Below are positions 55,945 through 64,000 of a stretch of 64,000 nt of DNA, in pieces. A program made the translations under genes and the position numbers. The notes under the pieces were generated by a model. That model was given only the letters and a program-made list of their open reading frames with translations, did no database searches and was not told where the DNA came from. Origin of the DNA: an uncultured Aquimarina sp. (lineage in GTDB: Bacteria > Bacteroidota > Bacteroidia > Flavobacteriales > Flavobacteriaceae); NCBI GenBank assembly GCA_947496705.1, contig CANMDW010000003.1, forward strand, positions 281,622 through 345,621, given 5' to 3'. The number at the start of each line of letters is the position of its first letter. Position 1 is the stretch's first letter.

Positions 55945-57165
55945 TCAACCCATCATCAAACATTCATCCCATTTAGAAATAGATGGTTCCAGATAGGAGA
56001 TCATTGAGAGTCCGATTCCTGCAATCCCTTCCAATAAACTGATTTCTGTTCGCCATCCGGGGTTTTCTCCACCAACCCATTGCATATAACCAGCATATCC
56101 TTTTTCGTGTATTGCCATATCAAGTGCACGATCCATCCAAAAATCGGTGGTTTCTTTAAATACAGGATCATTGGTTTCTTTGTAGATATAATTATAAATA
56201 TGCATTATCCCGTAGGCTCCATGACATAATCCGGCATCATTAACTCCGGCTTCTTTGAGGTTTTTTCTTTTTGCAGCATGTTTAAGTACCTGTATTGCCT
56301 CTTCCCGATAATGAGTATTTCCCAATATTTTTCCTGCTCTCCACAATGTTATACCTACACCCAGATCCCCATAGCACCAGGCCAATCTCGAACCATCACT
56401 TTTTTCATTTTTTATAGTAATCCAACTGGGGAAAGATGACGTACAAGAGAAGTCTTTACTCTTAAAACTCAAAATATACTCCACCGATTGATATAATAAA
56501 CTCCTTACTTTATTGTTAAAATCGGTGTACTCTAATAATCGAGATAAAAAGTTAATAATACTGCTAATACCATGTGCCAGACCTAAGTTATATCCTTTTA
56601 CATCTTCTTCTCTTATTAAATAAGACTCCCACTTGGCGGTATTATCTTCTTTTTGTGATGTTTTTTGAAGCAATGCTACTATTTCTAATAAAATTTCTTT
56701 GTAGTGATCTTTTAATATCTCTGATTTAGTATTTTGATAGCGCTTGAAGAAGTAATATCCAACACCCAGTATCCCATGTAAAAAGTCGTAAAAATTTTGA
56801 TCGGTTTCTGTATTTTTGATTGACTGAAATAAAAAATCATCAAGCCCCGATAATAATTCATCACAGTCTACATCTATAAACCCTTCTTCCTGTAATAATT
56901 CTATCGCCCAGGCTGCTCCGGCAATTCCCGAGCAAAATGTATGATATGAATATCCTTCGTTTATTTTTTGGATAACCGATGCGATCATTTCTACTCCTAT
57001 ATCTGCATGAGATTCTTCCTTGCTAAATCTGGCATAATAAAACTGAAATACCGCTATTCCCGAAATGCCAGATAATACTCCTATTTCTTCTTTATGATGA
57101 TATGTATCCTTTAGGATATGGCTAATTTGCTCGAGTTTTTTCAGTAATTGTTGTTTTTTACTCAT
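55945..57165 (-). CDS. LanC-like lanthionine cyclase
   Basis: The 406-residue protein has the alpha,alpha-barrel repeat pattern of LanC. Active-site features are present: H198 in LGLAHG (acid-base), C264 in WCYGDLG, and C314-H315 in LCHGAYG as zinc ligands. It would add Cys thiols to dehydrated Ser/Thr in a precursor. Two GG-leader peptides are encoded just upstream on the same strand. No LanB, LanM or transporter is found in the window, so the dehydratase must be elsewhere or the enzyme must act differently. Confidence 0.92.
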   Translation of the reverse strand: MSKKQQLLKKLEQISHILKDTYHHKEEIGVLSGISGIAVFQFYYARFSKEESHADIGVEMIASVIQKINEGYSYHTFCSGIAGAAWAIELLQEEGFIDVDCDELLSGLDDFLFQSIKNTETDQNFYDFLHGILGVGYYFFKRYQNTKSEILKDHYKEILLEIVALLQKTSQKEDNTAKWESYLIREEDVKGYNLGLAHGISSIINFLSRLLEYTDFNNKVRSLLYQSVEYILSFKSKDFSCTSSFPSWITIKNEKSDGSRLAWCYGDLGVGITLWRAGKILGNTHYREEAIQVLKHAAKRKNLKEAGVNDAGLCHGAYGIMHIYNYIYKETNDPVFKETTDFWMDRALDMAIHEKGYAGYMQWVGGENPGWRTEISLLEGIAGIGLSMISYLEPSISKWDECLMMG

Positions 57166-57190
57166 GCTGTGTTCTTTCTGAAAAAAGAAA

Positions 57191-57216
57191 AAAGCTGCCT
57201 GAATTCAGGCAGCTTT
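57191..57216 (-). terminator. Intrinsic terminator between precursor peptide and lanC
   Basis: A perfect 26-bp palindrome (AAAGCTGCCTGAA and complement) is followed on the minus strand by a T-rich run. Lying between the peptide gene and lanC, it can act as an attenuator that keeps peptide mRNA above lanC mRNA. Confidence 0.8.
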
Positions 57217-57326
57217 ATATAAATTAAAATTGACCGTATTTACACGATCAGAAGTCGCTACCATATAACATTTGTTCTCTGTTTGAAAAAAAAGTATCGA
57301 CTTGATAAGTCTATTTTAGCTGATAA

Positions 57327-57473
57327 CTATAAACAATGACGTCCAGGAGGAGGGCAGGAATTAAGTGCACCCTGAGTTGGACAACATGCCGAATGTCCTC
57401 CTTGTACTTTGTTTAATTCTAGTTTACTAATGGTTTCTTTTTTAAGCTCTAAATTTTTCAATGATTTTTTCAT
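57327..57473 (-). CDS. GG-leader precursor peptide A (class I lanthipeptide-like)
   Basis: This 48-residue peptide has a leader with the Bacteroidota natural-product motif LELKKETISKLEL, ending in QGG (25-26). The core of 22 residues holds four Cys (C30, C31, C40, C47), Ser28, Thr33 and Ser39, and a PPPGR turn, which suits lanthionine rings. It starts at ATG 57473. A near-consensus promoter lies upstream on the minus strand (TTG at 57612-57610, TATACTTTG at 57593-57585). Its neighbour lanC supports the assignment. Confidence 0.8.
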   Translation of the reverse strand: MKKSLKNLELKKETISKLELNKVQGGHSACCPTQGALNSCPPPGRHCL

Positions 57474-57656
57474 GATACTATATGTATTAAAACTACCTAC
57501 TCTAACAAAGGTTTTCGGTATCCCCTACTTCACTAAATGATCAGTTAAGATTTGATACTAATGTAGCGGGTAATAAGGCGATAGCAAAGTATAGTATCCT
57601 CAAATTAAACAAAATAAGGAACCAAAAAACAGCTGTATTTAACAAGGTAGTACCAC

Positions 57657-57812
57657 TTATGGAGGATGGCTATTATCACACCATGCTTCCGATTCTAAAT
57701 TTTCTGTTACCCCAAGACTACTTCCGCCTTTGATCATTTGCATACTATCTGTTGTAATCCTAGCAATAGTAAGCTTTTTAAGAGTAATTTTGTTTCTTTG
57801 TTTGTCTTCCAT
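57657..57812 (-). CDS. GG-leader precursor peptide B
   Basis: This 51-residue peptide has a leader of the same type (KITLKKLTIARIT) ending in KGG (29-30). The 21-residue core has Ser31, Ser32, Thr36, Ser41, Ser48 and only one Cys (C45), so at most one (methyl)lanthionine could form, with a likely linear or dehydrated remainder. It lies upstream of peptide A in the same direction. Co-location with lanC and a shared leader pattern are the main evidence. Confidence 0.7.
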   Translation of the reverse strand: MEDKQRNKITLKKLTIARITTDSMQMIKGGSSLGVTENLESEAWCDNSHPP

Positions 57813-57924
57813 ATTAAAAATGATTTTGTGAAAATTAACTTATTAAATATATGTTTAATTGATCTTTAAACATAACTTGCCAACCGCATTTTGATAAATT
57901 TACGGTACGTTTGTCAACCCTTGA

Positions 57925-59655
57925 TTATAATTGCGGCTCTTTCTCCAGTTTTTCGATTTTTTTGATATAATAAGATGGATTGATCCCGGTTTTTGCTTTA
58001 AAGTGTTTTGCAAAAGAATTATCACTTTTATAACCTACTTCGGTAGCAATTGAACTAATCGAAAATGATCTGAATTTTTTGTCATTCTTCAGCCTTTTTA
58101 GAGCATACTCGATTCTAAGGTCATTGATATATCCATTAAAATTTTTATCCATATACGTATTAATGATCTTGGATAAATACGTAGTATTTGTTTTCGCTTT
58201 TTTTGCAATCGCTCGCAGGCTACAATCCGATTTTAAAAAGTACTCCGATTTTTCGAGATCATTCAGTTTTTTAAGGACTTCATCCACTTTTTGATCATCT
58301 ATCACTATTTCATGAGTCTCCTCTTTTTTGGATATAGATTCTTGTTCCTGGCCTTCTAACACATCTATTTTTTTCATGAGATCATTAAATCGCAGTTTGT
58401 TGGATTTTTGTCTCTTTCTATATACCAATATGGTTGTTATCAAAATCAACATCACTATCCCTGATAATAATAAGGCATACTTTTTTACATTTTCGCTGGC
58501 GATTTGCTCTTCTCTTAAATTTTCAATTTCACCTTCCAGCTTTTGTGCTTCGATGGTATAAATCTTGTTTATCGTTTTGTCTTTGTTCTTTTGATATTGT
58601 TCATTCAATTTTAGGTATTCATTATGCCAGAATAGTGCTTTTTCATATTCTTTCTTTGCTCCGTAGCAGTTGGCTAGCAACAGATATGATTGAATAACAG
58701 GTGTTTTGTCGAGATCCTTTTCCTGTAATGAATCTATGGTTTTGTTTAAATAGGTAATGGCTATGTCATATTCCTTTTTTTCATAGTGGCAACCAGCCAT
58801 AAAATAATTGATATTTACCTTTGGAAAAAAGTCGTTTTTGACCTCCTGTTTTAACACAATGTTTTCGGCGTTTTTCAGATACCCAACTGCCTGGTCATAA
58901 TTTTTTGTGTGGTAATAAACCATTCCTTTTTTTATAAGAAGATCCACCAGCCCTTCTTTAAAATCCAGCGATTTGCTCATCGCTATTCCTTTATCTGCAT
59001 AGTATACTACCGAATCATATTGCCCTTTTCGCAGGTACACTTCATTGATATTGGTAAATATTCTTACATGATCCCTGGCATTTTCAAAAGGAGTATTTTT
59101 AATGGATTGCAACATATGTTTGGCAATGCCAAGGGCTTTGTCTAATTGGTTCATTCTTTGCAGTACCAACACTAGCCCCGAATTTGCCATAATTTCTTGT
59201 TTGATATTCTCTTCTCTTTGCGCAATCGCCAATCCGGCGTAATAAGCATCTAATGCATTTTGGTTATCCTCATCCCGCATGTATACATGCCCCTTCATGG
59301 CGTAGAAGGTTCCTAAAAACGAATATTCTTTTAATTTCTCAGAAAGTACAACCCCTCTATTTAAATACAGTAAGGATTTTACATAATTTTCTTTTCCATA
59401 AAAAAAATATCCCAATCGAAGACAGGCCTTTATCAAATTCAAATCTTCAGGTTTTTGTTGTAGCAATACTGCCTCATACATATCACTAGCCTTTGGATTG
59501 GATATAATCAAACTTGTTAACTCTTTGGCAGATTTGTTTGTTAAACTATCAACAATAGCTGTTTCCTGACCATACAGGAAGGTGAAGGGTGCAAAATATA
59601 ACATCACAAAAAAAAAGTGATGCAGCGGTTTATACCGCTTCTTAAAAAAAACCAT
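57925..59655 (-). CDS. TPR-sensor AraC-family regulator
   Basis: The 576-residue protein has a signal peptide, several TPR repeats in the exported part, a membrane helix near residues 387-412 (KYALLLSGIVMLILITTILVY) and a cytoplasmic AraC-type helix-turn-helix at the C-terminus (from about 478: AIAKKAKTNTTYLSKIIN, then GYKSDNSFAKHFKAKTG). This one-component layout is common in Flavobacteriia and converts an external or envelope signal into transcription control. It is divergent from the T9SS protein gene and adjacent to the peptide genes, so either could be its target. Confidence 0.9.
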   Translation of the reverse strand: MVFFKKRYKPLHHFFFVMLYFAPFTFLYGQETAIVDSLTNKSAKELTSLIISNPKASDMYEAVLLQQKPEDLNLIKACLRLGYFFYGKENYVKSLLYLNRGVVLSEKLKEYSFLGTFYAMKGHVYMRDEDNQNALDAYYAGLAIAQREENIKQEIMANSGLVLVLQRMNQLDKALGIAKHMLQSIKNTPFENARDHVRIFTNINEVYLRKGQYDSVVYYADKGIAMSKSLDFKEGLVDLLIKKGMVYYHTKNYDQAVGYLKNAENIVLKQEVKNDFFPKVNINYFMAGCHYEKKEYDIAITYLNKTIDSLQEKDLDKTPVIQSYLLLANCYGAKKEYEKALFWHNEYLKLNEQYQKNKDKTINKIYTIEAQKLEGEIENLREEQIASENVKKYALLLSGIVMLILITTILVYRKRQKSNKLRFNDLMKKIDVLEGQEQESISKKEETHEIVIDDQKVDEVLKKLNDLEKSEYFLKSDCSLRAIAKKAKTNTTYLSKIINTYMDKNFNGYINDLRIEYALKRLKNDKKFRSFSISSIATEVGYKSDNSFAKHFKAKTGINPSYYIKKIEKLEKEPQL

Positions 59656-60160
59656 ACTTAAAAATATGTGTGTGATACTTCAAAAGTAAGGATTCCTTTT
59701 AAATATCATTTAGGGGGAAATACCCCAAAATCATCAAATAAAAGTATTGCTACATTTCAATAAAAAAAACTCAAAATAAACATCCAATAAATTAATTATC
59801 AGTATTTTAATAGATTTTTTTTCTTTTTCTTCCCAACAACATACAACACGTAAAAATACGTGTTAACGTAACATTACTTGTTAATGAGTAACTAAATTGG
59901 TAATTTTGCCTCAAATTAGTATTATACCCAAATACATTACTTATATCCCCCCTCTTAGTAATTGTAATACTACTCTACTCTTAAAACCATATAATCAAGG
60001 GAAAGTAAAACATCTCTAAATTGCCCCTAGTATCTCCATAATTGGTTTGCTAAGATGTGCTACTATTTTAAAATCAATATCTAAACACGTATATACAAAA
60101 GTATATGCCATTATTCTCTATATCCTACAATAGAGATCAACCATTTTAAATTCTATAGTT
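59656..60160. other. Intergenic region between divergent genes
   Basis: This AT-rich gap separates the minus-strand TPR-AraC regulator from the plus-strand secreted protein and should hold promoters for both. Apart from the palindrome and promoter at 59845-59908 I see no gene or repeat. Confidence 0.4.
59845..59908 (+). promoter_or_regulatory. Palindrome plus promoter upstream of T9SS protein
   Basis: A perfect 8-bp palindrome (AACACGTA, 4 nt, TACGTGTT; 59845-59864) lies just before a consensus promoter: TTG (59878-59880), 20 nt, TAATTTTG (59901-59908). The operator-like site next to the promoter suggests regulation, possibly by the divergent TPR-AraC regulator. The leader to the ATG would be about 245 nt. 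Confidence 0.5.
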
Positions 60161-63100
60161 ATGAAAAAACTATTACTTATTTGTTTGCTTTTTCTTATAG
60201 GAAATCAACTACTCACAGCCCAAACCGATTATATAAGCTGGGAATTTAGAGGAGGACGTCTTCTTCGCAATCCTGGTGGCTCTACAGGGCCTGGGGATGA
60301 ACCCGCAGGACTCAATGTTGCAGCTATACCCGATACTCCTATTTCTCGAGGTCGCCTTCGTTCAGCAATATTAGCAGATCTTGATAATGATGATGATCTG
60401 GATTTTATTTCGGGAAGCCAAGGAGGAACCGTACATTATTTTGAAAATACAGGGGCCGTTACAGCTCCAAATTGGGTAGCAGCATCCATACCTACTATGG
60501 ATACCATATGGATCGATAGGGATAGAACGGATAGAAATCAAAACCGTCCGCAACTAGCTGATATTGATGACGATGGGGATTTGGATTTATTTATTGGCAC
60601 ACAATATGACTACAATGGTAGAACTACAGATGATATTCACTTTTACAAAAATGCAGGAACGCCAGAAACTCCTGTATTTGAATATGTCCCGGCTAGTTTG
60701 CCCGGGCTAAAAGATCAGGATATTGCTGAAGTTGCTGGCTTGGGTTTTGTGGACCTCGATAATGATACCGATCTGGATCTGGTTGCCTTGGGGGGCGATA
60801 AACTTACCTATTACAAAAATATTGGTACTAAAGAAGCAGCTGTTTTTGAATTACAATCTGAAGCAGACAGCCCATGGGATGATGAGAATGCCTATACGAA
60901 TATGGATGTTCCCATACCGGTATTTGAGGATTTTGACAAAGACGGAGATTATGATATGTTTTTTATGATTGATAGCGGTTTTGTGCGATGGATAGAAAAT
61001 GTGGGGACCGCAACCGTTCCCGATTTTGCATCTTCTCCCCAGCAAATATTTAATGGAGAATTAACCAATGGCGAAATAGGGAGTTTTCCTACCATAGATT
61101 TTGGGGATGTAGATGGAGATGGCTTGAAAGATGCGATTCTGGCAAGTTTTAATGTCCCCAGGTTTGCCTGGTTTAGACAAGTTCCTGTTTGTATTGATCC
61201 TACAATACCTACGGTAACAGCAACACCTGTGCTTTGTGAAGGAGAAACCTCGACGATAACCATTTCCGGTACTCTTAATATTGCTTCGACCTGGTCTATC
61301 TATACTGATTCTTGCGGAGGTACCCTGGTGGGTACAACAACTACCAATACAGCGACTTTTGAGGTTACCCCCACTGCACCAAATACTACCTATTATATAC
61401 GGGGAGAAGATGGTGATATAAACTGTATCGATGAAACAACAGCTACTTGTACGATGGTCACAGTTATGGTGAATGCTATAGACGATGCAAGCTTTAACTA
61501 TAGTGCAGCTATATATTGTACAAACGATCCCAACCCAACACCCACCATTACCGGGCTGGCCGGAGGGGTGTTTTCAAGCACCTCAGGATTAAGTATTGAT
61601 CCTGCCAGCGGAATCATTGATATCGCAGCCAGTACAACAGGATCGTATACCGTAACCTATACCACTACAGGAACCTGCCCTAACTCTAGTGATGTTACCG
61701 TAGATATTGTCGAACTTGATGATGCAAGCTTTAACTATAGTGCAGCCATATATTGCAAAGATGATCCTAATCCATCACCAACGATTACCGGGCTGGCCGG
61801 AGGCGTATTTTCCAGCACCCCTGGATTAAGTATTGATCCTGCCAGCGGAATCATTGATATCGCAGCCAGTACAACAGGATCATATACCGTAACCTATACC
61901 ACTACAGGAACCTGCCCTAACTCTAGTGATGTTACCGTGGATATTGTCGAACTTGATGATGCGAGCTTTAACTATAGTGCAGCTATATATTGCAAAGATG
62001 ATCCCAATCCATCACCAACGATTACCGGGTTGGCCGGAGGGGTGTTTTCAAGCACCTCAGGATTGAGTATTGACCCTGCCAGCGGAATCATTGATATCGC
62101 AGCCAGTACAGCAGGATCATATACCGTAACCTATACCACTACAGGAACCTGCCCAAACTCCAGTGATGTTACCGTGGATATTGTCGAACTTGATGATGCG
62201 AGCTTTAACTATAGTGCAGCTATATATTGCAAAGATGATTCCAATCCATCACCAACAGTGACTGGGCTGGCCGGAGGGGTGTTTTCCAGCACCACCGGAT
62301 TAAGTATTGACCCTGCCAGCGGAATCATTGATATCGCAGCCAGTACAGCAGGATCATATACCGTAACCTATACCACTGCAGGAACCTGCCCTAACTCTAG
62401 TGATATCGCAGTCGATATTATCCCGTTGGACGATGCAGGTTTTAGCTATGATGCTTCTGAATATTGTGCTGATGCTTCAAATCCCGCTCCCACCATAACA
62501 GGACTAACAGGAGGAACCTTTAGTGCTGCTGCAGGATTAAGTATTGACGAAAACACCGGGAATATCGATTTACAAGAATCAACACCCGGAAACTATACCA
62601 TTACCTATACTACTGCGGGCAGTTGTTCAAACTCGAGCACCGCCAATGTGACGATCAATGCATTTCCGGAAACCACAGTCACTGATGATTCCTCAACACT
62701 TACAGCTATTATTATCGCTGGTGCGACCTATCAATGGATCGATTGTGATACCGATCAGTCAATTTCAGGAGAGACCGGTACTTCATTTACCCCAACAGAA
62801 AATGGTGTGTATGCTGTAGATATTACCCTAAATGGTTGTACCAACAGATCTTCCTGCTTCAATATTACTCTCGAAGAAGAAGACACCATTGCCAATTTCA
62901 AAATATACCCTAATCCTTCCAACGGAATTATAAATGTCACCATCGCCGTTAAAAAAATTACCATATATAATTATTACGGTAGAAAAGTATTGGAAACATC
63001 AAATACTACTTTTGATATTTCTACACTTAGATCGGGAATGTATTTTATGGAAGTTGATACGGGTAAAGACAGAACGATCAAAAAAATAGTAAGACGATAA
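60161..63100 (+). CDS. T9SS-secreted FG-GAP protein with tandem 79-residue repeats
   Basis: The 979-residue protein has a signal peptide (MKKLLLICLLFLIGNQLLTAQ). FG-GAP/VCBS-like metal-binding loops (DLDNDDDLDFI, DIDDDGDLDLFIG, DLDNDTDLDLV, DVDGDGLKDAI) fill the first 340 residues. A spacer with Ig-like Cys pairs follows, then five tandem 79-residue units at about 441-834. The C-terminal type IX sorting domain (IYPNPSNGIINV to DRTIKKIVRR, about 903-979) sends it to the cell surface. It may be an adhesin or matrix protein. The unit order and near-identity suggest recent expansion. Confidence 0.9.
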   Translation: MKKLLLICLLFLIGNQLLTAQTDYISWEFRGGRLLRNPGGSTGPGDEPAGLNVAAIPDTPISRGRLRSAILADLDNDDDLDFISGSQGGTVHYFENTGAVTAPNWVAASIPTMDTIWIDRDRTDRNQNRPQLADIDDDGDLDLFIGTQYDYNGRTTDDIHFYKNAGTPETPVFEYVPASLPGLKDQDIAEVAGLGFVDLDNDTDLDLVALGGDKLTYYKNIGTKEAAVFELQSEADSPWDDENAYTNMDVPIPVFEDFDKDGDYDMFFMIDSGFVRWIENVGTATVPDFASSPQQIFNGELTNGEIGSFPTIDFGDVDGDGLKDAILASFNVPRFAWFRQVPVCIDPTIPTVTATPVLCEGETSTITISGTLNIASTWSIYTDSCGGTLVGTTTTNTATFEVTPTAPNTTYYIRGEDGDINCIDETTATCTMVTVMVNAIDDASFNYSAAIYCTNDPNPTPTITGLAGGVFSSTSGLSIDPASGIIDIAASTTGSYTVTYTTTGTCPNSSDVTVDIVELDDASFNYSAAIYCKDDPNPSPTITGLAGGVFSSTPGLSIDPASGIIDIAASTTGSYTVTYTTTGTCPNSSDVTVDIVELDDASFNYSAAIYCKDDPNPSPTITGLAGGVFSSTSGLSIDPASGIIDIAASTAGSYTVTYTTTGTCPNSSDVTVDIVELDDASFNYSAAIYCKDDSNPSPTVTGLAGGVFSSTTGLSIDPASGIIDIAASTAGSYTVTYTTAGTCPNSSDIAVDIIPLDDAGFSYDASEYCADASNPAPTITGLTGGTFSAAAGLSIDENTGNIDLQESTPGNYTITYTTAGSCSNSSTANVTINAFPETTVTDDSSTLTAIIIAGATYQWIDCDTDQSISGETGTSFTPTENGVYAVDITLNGCTNRSSCFNITLEEEDTIANFKIYPNPSNGIINVTIAVKKITIYNYYGRKVLETSNTTFDISTLRSGMYFMEVDTGKDRTIKKIVRR
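61481..62428 (+). repeat. Four near-identical 237-bp tandem repeats (fifth diverged)
   Basis: Units begin at 61481, 61718, 61955 and 62192, each exactly 237 bp (79 codons) starting with GAC/GAT GAT GCA/GCG AGC. A fifth, diverged unit starts at 62429. The DNA is so alike that slippage or unequal crossing over can change copy number without a frameshift. Confidence 0.95.
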
Positions 63101-63118
63101 CAAGATTGGTATAAGAAG

Positions 63119-63150
63119 AGGTTGTCTGAAAAGGCAGCCTTTTTTGTTTT
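63119..63150 (+). terminator. Intrinsic terminator after the T9SS gene
   Basis: A 9-bp stem (AGGTTGTCT with AGGCAGCCT, two G-U pairs) with a GAAA loop is followed by a T-tract, 18 nt after the stop codon. Confidence 0.75.
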
Positions 63151-63224
63151 AACAGTAACCACAAATTGAAGCAAAAGTAGCAGATCTAATAGAAACTAAT
63201 ACTGACTTCATAAAAATAACCCAT

Positions 63225-63360
63225 GATTTGATAAAGAACCTTGCTGAATAAACAAAAATCCCAACTGACAGGGCAAAGAACCTCACTGAATGGATAAAGT
63301 ATCCCGCTGAATGAACAAAAATCCTAACTGAATGGATACAGAACCCCGCTGAATGCTTTA
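63225..63360. repeat. Degenerate tandem repeat, about 21-nt unit
   Basis: About six imperfect copies of a CTGAATGnAyAAAr-type unit of 20-23 bases can be read in a row, with C-rich joints (ATCCC, AACCCC). The stretch does not look coding. The rest of 63151-63607 shows no gene. Confidence 0.5.
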
Positions 63361-63607
63361 AAAAGGCAGCCTCTCACACTCTTAGATCACAACTTTTAGC
63401 ATTAGAAAGCTATAATTATTATCTTCTTACTACGCTTCGCCAAAGGATTAAAATTCAGGCATAGCTGAATCCAATACTCAAGGTCTGCATCCAGATCAAA
63501 ACCATCAGGGAGTTAGTGGCAGTAACAGTAAGAAAAAAAGGTGCTGTTTTTTGATTGATACAGATTCAAAAGTCAAGCTTATTTATAGGGGTACTAAAAG
63601 AAGGGAT

Positions 63608-64000
63608 TTAGGTAGTAACCATGCTTATCTGGTAAGGGAAATTCGAAAATTTATAGCCTTTATTAACTTTGCCATAAATCGTAGCTTCAGTACTAAAAAC
63701 ATCAAACCTCTTGGGGTTGTTTGTATTTTCTCCCCAAATTCTTTTGGGAATACAAAGAAGCAGTCCATTTTCGTCTCCCATCGCCCACCAAAAACTGTTA
63801 TTTTTTGGATATACATCTAACTGTAAGTTGTTATGAATATCTTTTGATTCCTGATGTTGGTCATCAACCACAAATGCAATTTCGCTTACATTCAAAATAT
63901 CTTTCGATGTGAATGTTCCTTTGTTACCGTTTTTTAAATCATGCCGGGCGATATACTCCAATAAATTACCCGCAGGATCCCAGAAGAAAACCGAATGGGC
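63608..64000 (-). CDS. VOC-family (glyoxalase-like) protein, 5' end outside window
   Basis: The frame is open to base 64000 on the minus strand, so only the C-terminal 130 residues are visible. The phrase HSVFFWDPAGNLLEYIARHDL with the conserved Glu is the typical metal-ligand strand of vicinal-oxygen-chelate proteins (glyoxalase/bleomycin resistance/dioxygenase fold). The following WWAMGDENGLLLCIPKRIWG fits the second module. The substrate is unknown. Confidence 0.8.
   Translation of the reverse strand, partial: AHSVFFWDPAGNLLEYIARHDLKNGNKGTFTSKDILNVSEIAFVVDDQHQESKDIHNNLQLDVYPKNNSFWWAMGDENGLLLCIPKRIWGENTNNPKRFDVFSTEATIYGKVNKGYKFSNFPYQISMVTT

Overview
The window reads as chromosomal DNA of a marine-type member of the Flavobacteriia (Bacteroidota). 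The signs are an AT-rich sequence, Bacteroidota promoters (TTG, about 17-20 nt, then TAnnTTTG), a type IX secretion C-terminal signal, a UpxY-type NusG paralogue, DUF3570/DUF4266 outer-membrane genes, a GG-leader peptide family and a long-repeat type II-C CRISPR system. No rRNA operon, integrase or transposase was seen.

Layout. 0-5 kb: housekeeping genes (SCO family, RseP) and tRNA-Asn(GTT), followed by a GIY-YIG gene and a broken tandem copy of the tRNA 3' half plus that gene. 3.6-6.8 kb: secreted metallopeptidase, ECF-like sigma factor with a SnoaL-like partner, and a ParDE toxin-antitoxin pair. 6.9-13.9 kb: a complete type II-C CRISPR-Cas locus with a 16-repeat array, cas2, cas1, a 1382-residue Cas9 with all catalytic residues, and a tracrRNA divergent from cas9. 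14.2-28.6 kb: a five-gene operon of unrecognised proteins of 110, 159, 1150, 498 and 2832 residues. 28.6-30.6 kb: a gene-poor stretch with hairpins, tRNA-like elements and a decayed gene.

30.6-55.3 kb holds what I consider the most interesting system. Genes 43088-54570 form an enediyne-type polyketide cassette: a PksE-like iterative PKS, an SgcE10/CalE7-like hotdog thioesterase, an ASPIC/UnbV-FG-GAP protein and a DUF1702 (UnbL) protein, plus an unknown lipoprotein, led by a UpxY-type antiterminator. The PKS lacks the C-terminal phosphopantetheinyl transferase usual in PksE, and a free-standing Sfp-type transferase lies 9 kb away. Next to it is an eight-gene operon (34355-41638) with a LolD/FtsX-like ABC pair, a GG-ended sulfur carrier, its rhodanese-E1-like activator, a LolA-like protein, an outer-membrane barrel and a haem-type lipoprotein. 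This operon could serve export or tailoring, but that is inference.

55.9-64 kb: a lanthionine cyclase (LanC) with two short GG-leader precursor peptides and no visible dehydratase, a TPR-AraC regulator, a large T9SS-secreted FG-GAP protein with near-identical 79-residue repeats, and the end of a VOC-family gene that runs off the window.
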